From the NCBI GenBank assembly GCA_013289855.1, contig JABCZD010000006.1:124001-188000 (forward strand): a DNA stretch of 64,000 bases, read 5' to 3'. The notes under the pieces are model-generated. The model was not told where the DNA came from, made no database searches, and saw nothing but the letters and a program-made list of their open reading frames with translations. Of the stretch, positions 17,826 to 24,883 are shown piece by piece. The stretch comes from Acidobacteriota bacterium. GTDB lineage: Bacteria > Acidobacteriota > Terriglobia > Acidiferrales > UBA7541. How positions within the stretch are numbered: the stretch's first letter is position 1; every line of letters begins with the position of its first letter. A program made the translations under genes and the position numbers.

Positions 17826-19235
17826 CTAGTCCCGCGGGGGCTTTGCCTCTCGGGGAGCGGCGTCATGCTGCGCCGGAGGCTTCGATTCATGGCTAGCCGC
17901 AGGCTTTGATTCGGTGCGAGGGGCGGCTTCAGCCTTAGGTTCGTGCGTAGTTGCAGGCTTTGTTTCGGTCCTAGGCTTGGCCTCGGGTTTGGGTTCGTGG
18001 TTGGTTACTGACTTCGTTTCGGTTTTTGGTTTGGCTTCAGGCTTGGGTTCATGCGTGGTCGCCGGCTTCGTCTCCGCGCGCGGCTTAGCCTCAGACTTCG
18101 GTTCGTGCGTGGTCGCTGACTTCGTCTCAGTTTTCGGTTTGGACTCCGGCTTGGGTTCGTGTGTCGTCACCGGCTTGGATTCGCTCTTTGGCTTGGCCTC
18201 AGGTTTAGATTCGTGCGTGGTCGCGGACTTTGTTTCTGTCCGAGGCTTGGACTCTGTCTTGGGTTCGTGCGAGGTCGTTGGTTTCGATTCCGGCTTTTGC
18301 TTAGGCTCCGACTTAGATTCATGCGTGGTTGCGGACTTTGTCTCTGTCTTAGGCGCGGCTTCGGTCTTGGCTTCCGTGCGGGATTTGGTATCCGTACGCG
18401 TCGCGCTTTCGGCGGTACGAGGCTTGGCAGCGGATTTCGTTTCTGTGCGCGCCGTGGTGGATTGGGCAGACGCCGACCCTCTTGCGTGAACCACGCCCGC
18501 ACCGGTTAACTCGCCGGGCCGCGGGGTAGCCGCCACCGCGGGATGACCGTGATTGGCGGAGGCGAACTGGTTGTGGTCAGAACGCGCGGCCGTCTCATGC
18601 TCGCGCTGGGCCGAGGTGGCTTCGACGTGATGTTCGTGGGCGAAGGCCTCTTGTTTGGCGGTTGGGCGCGCGTTAATTCCGCCTCGCCCGCCGTTGAAGC
18701 TGACGTGAGAAGTATGCGTGACGACCGTCCTCTGGTACACGTTGTGGATCTCATGGACGTTCACGTTATTCACGCGGCTGTTATAGAAAAAGTTGCCGCC
18801 GCGCCAGTAGCCGCCGGCGTAGCCGGTGCCAATGTAACCGAAACCGTAGTTGATACCACCGTAGAAGCCAACCTGTGGTCCCCAATAACCACCATTCCAA
18901 AAATATGCGCCACTGGACCAGCCCCAGTAACCGGGCGTCCATAGCAAACCAATCTCGGGCGGTTGAGCCCATGTGCCGGGAACCCAGAAGTAGCCTCCGT
19001 CATCGTTGTAAGCCCAATAGCCCGGAGTCCAGATGTAACCGTCTCCCGGGCAAACAGGCTGCGCGTAAATGGGCAGCGCGGGTGGAGCGATAGCTACTGA
19101 GACGGCGACCTGCGCCGAAGCAGTGGAACCTGTGGCTAGAATTGCCAGTAGAACTGCGGCCAGCAGGAGCCACCGCACGACTCCGTGCGGGATTTCGAAT
19201 GACTTAAGCGAGCGCTGAATATGAAACTTGTGCAT
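17826..19235 (-). CDS. Exported YXWGXW-repeat protein with long Lys/Glu/Thr/Pro repeat tail
   Basis: A 469-residue protein. ATG 19235 follows GAGGT and opens a signal peptide (RWLLLAAVLLAILATGSTASA); the frame is open back to 19409, but that part is not protein-like. After the signal come aromatic motifs (WTPGYWAY, YFWVPGTW, LLWTPGYWGW, YFWNGGYWGP) typical of YXWGXW-repeat proteins, then a Gly/Tyr-rich stretch, a His-rich region and about 150-200 residues of degenerate repeats of roughly 18 residues built on KPETKSATTHEPK. The tail is low-complexity and charged, suggesting a cell-wall or surface structural role. The function is unknown. Confidence 0.85.
   Translation of the reverse strand: MHKFHIQRSLKSFEIPHGVVRWLLLAAVLLAILATGSTASAQVAVSVAIAPPALPIYAQPVCPGDGYIWTPGYWAYNDDGGYFWVPGTWAQPPEIGLLWTPGYWGWSSGAYFWNGGYWGPQVGFYGGINYGFGYIGTGYAGGYWRGGNFFYNSRVNNVNVHEIHNVYQRTVVTHTSHVSFNGGRGGINARPTAKQEAFAHEHHVEATSAQREHETAARSDHNQFASANHGHPAVAATPRPGELTGAGVVHARGSASAQSTTARTETKSAAKPRTAESATRTDTKSRTEAKTEAAPKTETKSATTHESKSEPKQKPESKPTTSHEPKTESKPRTETKSATTHESKPEAKPKSESKPVTTHEPKPESKPKTETKSATTHEPKSEAKPRAETKPATTHEPKPEAKPKTETKSVTNHEPKPEAKPRTETKPATTHEPKAEAAPRTESKPAASHESKPPAQHDAAPREAKPPRD
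17925..18345. repeat. Degenerate coding repeat, about 54-bp period
   Basis: In-frame degenerate tandem repeats encoding variants of an 18-residue unit around TTHEPKPEAKPKTETKSA. The codons GGTTCGTGCGTGGT and GGCTT[CG]GT recur at about 54-bp spacing on the plus strand. Such a tract is prone to copy-number change. Confidence 0.75.
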
Positions 19236-19434
19236 TTGTGTTACCTCGTGAGCCCGCGATCGTTTCCGCGGAAGAAAAACAGAAATCGTAAAAATTGTAC
19301 GCGGCGTGACCGACGTCAGCGATACGGCGAAGTGAGTAAGGGCGCGGGTACTTTGCAGTAGACGACACGGGGAATCGCGGGGGTGTTCAAAATTGAAGCA
19401 TTGGGGCATCGCGTGCTACCGCTGACTTTTTGCT

Positions 19435-19896
19435 TCAGTTCTCATGGAGAGTTCCTTCGGAAGAGCGTCTTTCGTCTACTTTCCTCCAAGACAAGGCAAG
19501 ACTCCAAGGCTCCTGCTCCCGATCGTGTCGCTCAATGGCAAGTGCCGCGAGTTGACTGGCGCGCTGAATGAGTTTGGTTTGGCTGACGGCTGGCCTTCGC
19601 GTCAGGCAGCTATACGTCTCGAGCGTGCCGAGCAGTTGCTCACTCTTGGAAAGAATTGCGCAGCAAGAAAAGACGTACAGTCCAAACTGTACGGCCTGTT
19701 CCGCTAGCTCGTGGAGCGAGTGTTCATCATCCGTTGAAGAGAGGACCACGGAAACCACATTGCCCACTTGAACATCGAGTGCGGCGCAGATTCTATTAAG
19801 CACCTCGGAGAGAGGTACGTCCGCGGAAATCAATTCAAGCAGGCGGCCTTCGCCGAGCAAGACTGTTGGTGCGGCGTCTGATTCTTGTGGACACAT
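19435..19896 (-). CDS. Short GAF-domain protein
   Basis: A 153-residue protein resembling a shortened GAF domain: LLELISADVPLSEVLNRICAALD and VGNVVSVVLSSTDDE at the N terminus, then AILSKSEQLLGTLETYS and a C-terminal QRASQLAALAIERHDRE helix, the standard ending of GAF modules in sensor kinases and cyclases. It has no output domain. The middle, where a normal GAF domain holds its ligand pocket, appears shortened. ATG 19896 has GAGGGG upstream. A 28-bp inverted repeat lies immediately upstream of the ribosome-binding site. Confidence 0.72.
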   Translation of the reverse strand: MCPQESDAAPTVLLGEGRLLELISADVPLSEVLNRICAALDVQVGNVVSVVLSSTDDEHSLHELAEQAVQFGLYVFSCCAILSKSEQLLGTLETYSCLTRRPAVSQTKLIQRASQLAALAIERHDREQEPWSLALSWRKVDERRSSEGTLHEN

Positions 19897-19909
19897 CGTG
19901 AACCCCTCG

Positions 19910-19937
19910 GCGCACGATTGGGGGACCCATCGTGCGC
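19910..19937. promoter_or_regulatory. Inverted repeat GCGCACGAT-N10-ATCGTGCGC before GAF gene
   Basis: Perfect 9-bp arms with a 10-base spacer. On the minus strand the hairpin ends a few bases before the GAGGGG ribosome-binding site of the GAF gene, so it could be a protein operator or an mRNA hairpin that affects translation. Confidence 0.6.
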
Positions 19938-19979
19938 TGCCAGTTCTGTTACCTAGGGCCTAGGGGCTGGGATTGACCG

Positions 19980-20426
19980 TTAAATTGCTTGCTTCAGAGA
20001 AGTGCGGCGATAGAAAAGCATTCCCAAACTTGCCAGACCAAACAACAATAATAGTTGCGAATTGGGCTCCGGCACGGCGATCGAGGAGATCGGGCCATCA
20101 CCGTGGTCGTGACGCTTATCCCAGCGTCTGTCCCACGCCTGGTCATGGTCTCTGCCAAACGCAGAACCTTCAAAGGAGCCCAGAGCAAATGGGTCTACTT
20201 GAGTTTCGCGCACGCTTAGCAGCGAATCCGGTAGCACGAAAACCTCAGTATTTTTCGTGTCCCCTGGACTGACGAGAATCTCCGGCGGATTCGCATGAGT
20301 TCGTTGTTGGAGGTCACGCGAAACGGTATCTTTGTTTTGCAGGTCCGCAGGAATCTTGTCGGCAAAGGCCGGAGCAGCAGCGGAAAGAATCATTGCCAGG
20401 AATAAGGATGTATGTCGCACATTCAC
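19980..20426 (-). CDS. Small PEP-CTERM exported protein
   Basis: A 148-residue exported protein. I choose the GTG at 20426 (VNVRHTSLFLAMILSAAAPAFA), which gives a clean signal peptide and has GGAGA upstream; the frame is open back to 20801, but that stretch is not protein-like. The body is short and charged (DHDQAWDRRWDKRHDHGDG), and the C terminus is a PEP-CTERM signal: VPEPNSQ, then LLLLFGLASLGMLFY, then RRTSLK. It is the second such protein within 3 kb. The function is unknown. Confidence 0.72.
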   Translation of the reverse strand: MNVRHTSLFLAMILSAAAPAFADKIPADLQNKDTVSRDLQQRTHANPPEILVSPGDTKNTEVFVLPDSLLSVRETQVDPFALGSFEGSAFGRDHDQAWDRRWDKRHDHGDGPISSIAVPEPNSQLLLLFGLASLGMLFYRRTSLKQAI

Positions 20427-20647
20427 TTGGGTTCTCCACACTTCTATCGATTTGGTCCTGGCTGGTCTTTGCAGAATAGGTGAAAAGGAAAAGGAACACA
20501 GTTCGCTTTTGCACAGTCTCGCGGAATATACGCTGTTGCTGAAGCTGGGCTCTGAAATGAATGTTCTACCGCGTTTCCGTCGATTGCGATATGCTCGGCG
20601 AGTTTTCGCCGTCCACAGCAACAAATGGTCGAATCTGCGGAGATTTG

Positions 20648-22033
20648 ATGTCCAAATATGTTGGCAGGCAGGCTGTGGTGATTGGCGCGGGAATGGGTGG
20701 GTTAAGCGCGGCCCGTGCGCTGGCGGAACACTTCGAACAAGTAGTGGTGATTGAGAATGACGCGTTGCCGGCGGAAGCGGCACCGCGGCCCGGAACACCA
20801 CAGTGTAAGCATGTACATGGCCTGTTGATGGGCGGACTGCGAGCGCTGGATAGCTTTTTCCCAGGCTTCGAGCAAGTGTTGCTCGAAGCGGGTGCCGTGC
20901 CGATGCGCCTGAGCTCCGAGCTGCGCTACGAGGTGCCTGGGTACGATCCCTTTCCGCAGCGCGACCTGGGGCTGCAGATTCTGTGCATGACGCGCCCGCT
21001 GATCGAAGCCACGGTAAGAAAAAAGATCGCGCAGCACGGAAACATTTCTCTTCGCGAATGCTGTAAGGCGCAAGAACTGGTGGTCGGTACCCGCTCCAAC
21101 GGAAAGGCTAGTGGGAAGACCGGTGACAACGCCACCGAAATAACGGGCGTGCGATGCGCGCACGGCGACGGACGGGTGGAGGATATTGCCGCGGACTTTG
21201 TGGTCGACGCATCCAGTCACGGGCTGCTGACGCTGAATCTGCTGGGTTCGCTAGGCCTCGCGGCGCCCGCGGAAACAACGATCGGCGTGGACATTGGTTA
21301 TTGCACCGCGATGTTCGGGATTCCCGACGACGCGCCAACGGATTGGAAAGGAATGGTGGTACTTCCCCAGCCTCCGCACAATCGGCGAGGCGCTTTCATT
21401 CTGCCTGCGGAAGGCGGACGCTGGGTGGTAACGCTTGCGGGAAGGTACGGCGATAAGCCGCCCGACGATGAAGCTGGATTTTTTGCATACGTGAAAAACC
21501 TGCGGACGCCCACGGCGCACAATGCGCTTAGAAGTGCGAAGCGGCAAACCGGGTTTTCGCGTTACGGCTTGAAAGCCAGCCGACGAAGACATTTCGAAAG
21601 CGTTACGAATTTCCCACACGGGTTGCTGCCGTTCGGCGACACCATCTGCCGCTTCAACCCGATCTATGGCCAGGGCATGAGTGTCGCGGCAAAAGAAGCG
21701 TGCCTACTGCGAGATCTGCTTGCGGGAGCGTCGAGCGAAGGACAAGGAATCAACGGCCTGGCGGCTACATTCTTGAACGAAGCACAGAAAATAATCGAGA
21801 CGCCCTGGTCATCGTCCGCGATTCCTGACTATGGCGATCCGCTCACCGAAGGCCCTCGTCCTCCGGACCTCGAAAAAAGTCTTAAGTTCGGCGCGGCGCT
21901 GTTTAAGGCGGCCGCCGCCGATCCCGCGGTGCACAAAGTGATGTCCGAAGTGCAACACTTGTTGCGACCGGGGAGCGCTTACCAGAATCCTGAGATCGCG
22001 GATCGCATAAAGGCCGCGATGGCCGCGGCGTAG
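20648..22033 (+). CDS. FAD-dependent oxidoreductase / monooxygenase-like
   Basis: A 461-residue flavoprotein with the Rossmann motif GAGMGGLSAARAL (from residue 13), an E at the end of the second strand (VVVIEND), and the C-terminal FAD motif GDTICRFNPIYGQGMSVAAKEA that resembles PHBH-type aromatic hydroxylases and geranylgeranyl-reductase-like enzymes. The substrate is unknown. ATG 20648 has GGAG at 20639-20642; an ATG at 20561 in frame would add 29 unconserved residues. An epoxide-hydrolase-like gene follows after 28 bp, so the pair may act in one oxidative pathway. Confidence 0.85.
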   Translation: MSKYVGRQAVVIGAGMGGLSAARALAEHFEQVVVIENDALPAEAAPRPGTPQCKHVHGLLMGGLRALDSFFPGFEQVLLEAGAVPMRLSSELRYEVPGYDPFPQRDLGLQILCMTRPLIEATVRKKIAQHGNISLRECCKAQELVVGTRSNGKASGKTGDNATEITGVRCAHGDGRVEDIAADFVVDASSHGLLTLNLLGSLGLAAPAETTIGVDIGYCTAMFGIPDDAPTDWKGMVVLPQPPHNRRGAFILPAEGGRWVVTLAGRYGDKPPDDEAGFFAYVKNLRTPTAHNALRSAKRQTGFSRYGLKASRRRHFESVTNFPHGLLPFGDTICRFNPIYGQGMSVAAKEACLLRDLLAGASSEGQGINGLAATFLNEAQKIIETPWSSSAIPDYGDPLTEGPRPPDLEKSLKFGAALFKAAAADPAVHKVMSEVQHLLRPGSAYQNPEIADRIKAAMAAA

Positions 22034-22061
22034 GGCGCAAATCATTCCAGCAGAGGTACCC

Positions 22062-23042
22062 ATGTCTGAATTGAAGCATCGCTTTATAGAAACCAACGGC
22101 ATTCGCATGCATATCGCCGAATGTGGCACAGGGCCGCTGGTGATCTTGTGTCACGGATTTCCCGAATCCTGGTATTCCTGGCGCCATCAGTTGCAAGCAC
22201 TGGCGGACGCGGGATTTCATGCGGTCGCACCGGACATGCGGGGATACGGACAGACCGACCGGCCCGAGGCCATCGAGCAATACACGATGCTCCACTTGGT
22301 AGGCGACATTGTTGGATTGGTGGAGGCGCTCGGCACTGATAACGCGGTGATCGCCGGTCACGACTGGGGCGCTCCCGTGGCGTGGCATTGCGCGCTGCTG
22401 CGGCCGGATTGCTTCCGTGCGGTTATCGGCTTAAGCGTGCCGTTCTGGTCGCGATTTCCCGTCCGACCCACGAGCTTCATGCCGCAGAATGACGAGGCGC
22501 TGTTCTATCAGTTGTACTTTCAGACGCCAGGTGTTGCCGAAGAAGAACTCGAGCGCGACGTGCGCCACACGATTCGCAGCGTTCTGTTCTCGGCTTCTGG
22601 TGACGTGCCGCGTCGCGAAAACGCAGGTACCGCTGGAAGCGACGTAGGCATGGTGCCGCGGCAAGGCGGATTTCTGTCCCGTCTGGTGGATCCCGCGGTA
22701 ATGCCATCGTGGCTCAGCGACGCGGACGTCGAGTTCTACGTGAACGAATTTACGCGCACCGGGTTTCGCGGCGGGTTAAATTGGTATCGCAACATCGACC
22801 GTAACTGGGAATTGCTGGGGCCTTACGCAGGCAGAACGGTCACCGTTCCCGCACTCTATGTTGCGGGAGACCGCGACCTGGTGGTGGCTTTCCGAGGTAT
22901 GGACCAGGTAATCGCCAACCTCACACACTTTGTGCCACAGCTACGCGGCACACTCATGCTTCCCGGTTGCGGTCACTGGACGCAACAAGAACGCGCTCGC
23001 GAGGTCAACGGCGCGATGATCGACTTTCTTCAGAAGCTGTAG
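22062..23042 (+). CDS. Alpha/beta hydrolase, epoxide hydrolase type
   Basis: A 326-residue alpha/beta hydrolase close to soluble epoxide hydrolases. It has the oxyanion motif HGFPESW (31-37), the nucleophile elbow GHDWGA with Asp101, and a late catalytic His in PGCGHWTQQE; ALYVAGDRDLVV carries the acidic triad member. The Asp nucleophile separates it from Ser esterases and fits an epoxide hydrolase or dehalogenase; the HGFPESW motif favours the former. No signal peptide. It lies 28 bp downstream of the FAD oxidoreductase, probably co-transcribed. Confidence 0.88.
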   Translation: MSELKHRFIETNGIRMHIAECGTGPLVILCHGFPESWYSWRHQLQALADAGFHAVAPDMRGYGQTDRPEAIEQYTMLHLVGDIVGLVEALGTDNAVIAGHDWGAPVAWHCALLRPDCFRAVIGLSVPFWSRFPVRPTSFMPQNDEALFYQLYFQTPGVAEEELERDVRHTIRSVLFSASGDVPRRENAGTAGSDVGMVPRQGGFLSRLVDPAVMPSWLSDADVEFYVNEFTRTGFRGGLNWYRNIDRNWELLGPYAGRTVTVPALYVAGDRDLVVAFRGMDQVIANLTHFVPQLRGTLMLPGCGHWTQQERAREVNGAMIDFLQKL

Positions 23043-23204
23043 GCTGGAACGGCGCAAGGAGATTCGCGGCAAAGACATCCGAGAAATCGCGATGGGAAAA
23101 AGTGGCGAAGTGGCGCGAGCAATGCACGGCGGTGTACGATGATTTGTGTGCGTGCTGACGTGTCGAAATTGATGCGCACAAATTGATGTGGACGGGGAGA
23201 TGGC

Positions 23205-23723
23205 ATGAGCCGAGCGGCGGGAACGTACGCAATTTTTGAAACTTCGCAGGGAGACATTGTGATTCGGTTGCTGGAGAAAGAGGCACCGAAGACGGTGGCG
23301 AATTTTGTCGCTCTGGCTACCGGAACCAAGGAACTTGGAGAGCGGCAAAAGAAAGGTCCGTTTTACGATGGCTTGGGATTTCATCGCGTGATTCCGGATT
23401 TTATGATTCAGGGCGGATGTCCGCAAGGCAATGGGACCGGCGGACCGGGATATACGTTTGCGGACGAGTTTCATCCTTCACTGAAGCATTCTAAGCCGGG
23501 AAAACTGTCCATGGCGAATTCGGGGCCGAACACCAATGGCAGCCAATTTTTTATTACCGTAGCGGCGACGCCGTGGCTGGATAACAAACACACGATCTTT
23601 GGCGAGATCGTGGAAGGACAGGACGTGGCCGATAAAATTTCGAAGGTGCCGCGCGATTCCGGAGATCGCCCGAAGACGCCGGTGAAGATCAATAAGGTGC
23701 GCATCGAGAAGTTGGGCGAGTGA
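23205..23723 (+). CDS. Peptidyl-prolyl cis-trans isomerase (cyclophilin)
   Basis: A 172-residue cyclophilin, which speeds proline cis-trans isomerisation in protein folding. The family blocks are ETSQGDIVIRLLEKEAPKTVANFVAL, FYDGLGFHRVIPDFMIQGGCPQGNGTGGPGY with the catalytic Arg, and LSMANSGPNTNGSQFFIT; the C-terminal FGEIVEGQDVADKI also matches. No signal peptide, so it is cytoplasmic. ATG 23205 is preceded by GGGGAG. Confidence 0.96.
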   Translation: MSRAAGTYAIFETSQGDIVIRLLEKEAPKTVANFVALATGTKELGERQKKGPFYDGLGFHRVIPDFMIQGGCPQGNGTGGPGYTFADEFHPSLKHSKPGKLSMANSGPNTNGSQFFITVAATPWLDNKHTIFGEIVEGQDVADKISKVPRDSGDRPKTPVKINKVRIEKLGE

Positions 23724-23792
23724 GAAGCAAAATAAGGAAGTAAAGCAAAGATGATTGGGCGCGGCTTCTGCTCTTTGGAGCAACGGGCTGCG

Positions 23793-23828
23793 CCCCTTTT
23801 TCGGTCGCGGCCCCTTTTTCGGTTGCAG
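23793..23828 (+). repeat. Short tandem duplication GCCCCTTTTTCGGT
   Basis: Two adjacent copies of G(C/G)GCCCCTTTTTCGGTYGC lie between the cyclophilin and the small membrane protein. The first follows GGGCTGCGCCC and so could act as a weak terminator with its T-run for the cyclophilin gene. Confidence 0.45.
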
Positions 23829-23842
23829 ATTGGACGCTTGGG

Positions 23843-24214
23843 ATGCTTTCTGCTGATCGCTTGCTGCGGGTATTCATTGAGGTGCTGTTCCTTTTTTTGG
23901 GTGCGCTGGTGGTATGGCTGGGGATCACCAAGCACATTTTTTTTGACCGGCGATCCCTGGGCTGGGCGGCGGTGAGCGTAATTTTGCTCCTGTGGGGCGG
24001 GCGAGGGTTGTATCGGCCGGCGAAATTTCTTTCGCGCGGTGAAAATTTGGTCCGCTCCGCCTCGCTGGTGCTCCTGGGAATCGTGATGCTGGCCATTTCG
24101 CGCGTGCCGTTTGCGTGGGTCGCGCCGCTGCTGGCGTTGGTGGGAGTGTTGCTCGCGGTGCGCGGCCTGGTAGGCGTGATTCTAGTGATCAGCGGCCAAC
24201 CCCGGAACGCCTAA
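23843..24214 (+). CDS. Small hypothetical membrane protein
   Basis: A 123-residue protein with four predicted transmembrane segments (VFIEVLFLFLGALVVWLGI, LGWAAVSVILLLWGG, LVLLGIVMLAISRVPFA, VAPLLALVGVLLAVRGLVGVILVI) separated by short basic loops. I do not recognise a family, and it has no catalytic motif. It is transcribed in the same direction as the cyclophilin (120 bp upstream) and mscL (226 bp downstream), without evidence of an operon. Positive-inside charges suggest the RRS and RPAKF loops face the cytoplasm. Confidence 0.6.
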   Translation: MLSADRLLRVFIEVLFLFLGALVVWLGITKHIFFDRRSLGWAAVSVILLLWGGRGLYRPAKFLSRGENLVRSASLVLLGIVMLAISRVPFAWVAPLLALVGVLLAVRGLVGVILVISGQPRNA

Positions 24215-24439
24215 GCCCGCCAGATGGGTTTCGCTCGTTGCTCCCAGAATTCGCTGCTTGCTCCCTAGTCCACGATCTCGACTGCCAAAATACTTCCGTC
24301 CTCACTCTTTCCTCGCCTTCACATGAAGGTTGGATATAATGCCCCCGCGGAAGCGTGCTCCCGCCCAGCACGGGAAATCGCGCACGTACTGCGGTGCGAC
24401 CTCGCATAAAATCTGGAATTAGCAGGCAAGGAGAAAGCG

Positions 24440-24874
24440 ATGCTGAAAGAGTTCAAAGAATTCGCGATGCGCGGAAGCGTGATTGATCTGGCGGTCGGCG
24501 TGGTGATCGGTGCGGCGTTTGGAAAAATCGTGTCATCGCTGGTGGACGACATCATTATGCCGCCGATCGGCCGCATCGTAGGGCACGTGGACTTCTCCAA
24601 TTTGTTTGTAACCTTGTCCGAGGCGCATTACGACACGTTGGCGGACGCCAAGAAGGCGGGCGCCGCCACGCTGAACTACGGACTGTTCCTCAACAATGTG
24701 GTTAATTTTCTGATTGTGGCATTTGCGATTTTTATCGTGGTGCAGCAGGTGAATCGCTGGTCGAAGAAGCCGGCGCCCGCTGCGGCGCCCTCCACGAAGG
24801 AATGTCCGCAGTGCACCATGGCGATTCCCATCGCGGCAAAGCGCTGCCCGCAGTGCACGTCGCAGCTGGCGTAG
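24440..24874 (+). CDS. mscL: Large-conductance mechanosensitive channel MscL with C-terminal zinc ribbon
   Basis: A 144-residue MscL, the inner-membrane channel that opens under osmotic down-shock. Typical blocks are [40 protein letters not shown] (TM1 and its loop) and [28 protein letters not shown] (TM2). After the TM2 helix the usual cytoplasmic helix is replaced or extended by [20 protein letters not shown], a CxxC/CxxC zinc ribbon. AAGGAG at 24428-24433 precedes the ATG. It is convergent with the permease gene, whose stop is 9 bp away. Confidence 0.95.
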   Translation: MLKEFKEFAMRGSVIDLAVGVVIGAAFGKIVSSLVDDIIMPPIGRIVGHVDFSNLFVTLSEAHYDTLADAKKAGAATLNYGLFLNNVVNFLIVAFAIFIVVQQVNRWSKKPAPAAAPSTKECPQCTMAIPIAAKRCPQCTSQLA

Positions 24875-24883
24875 TAAACGGAA

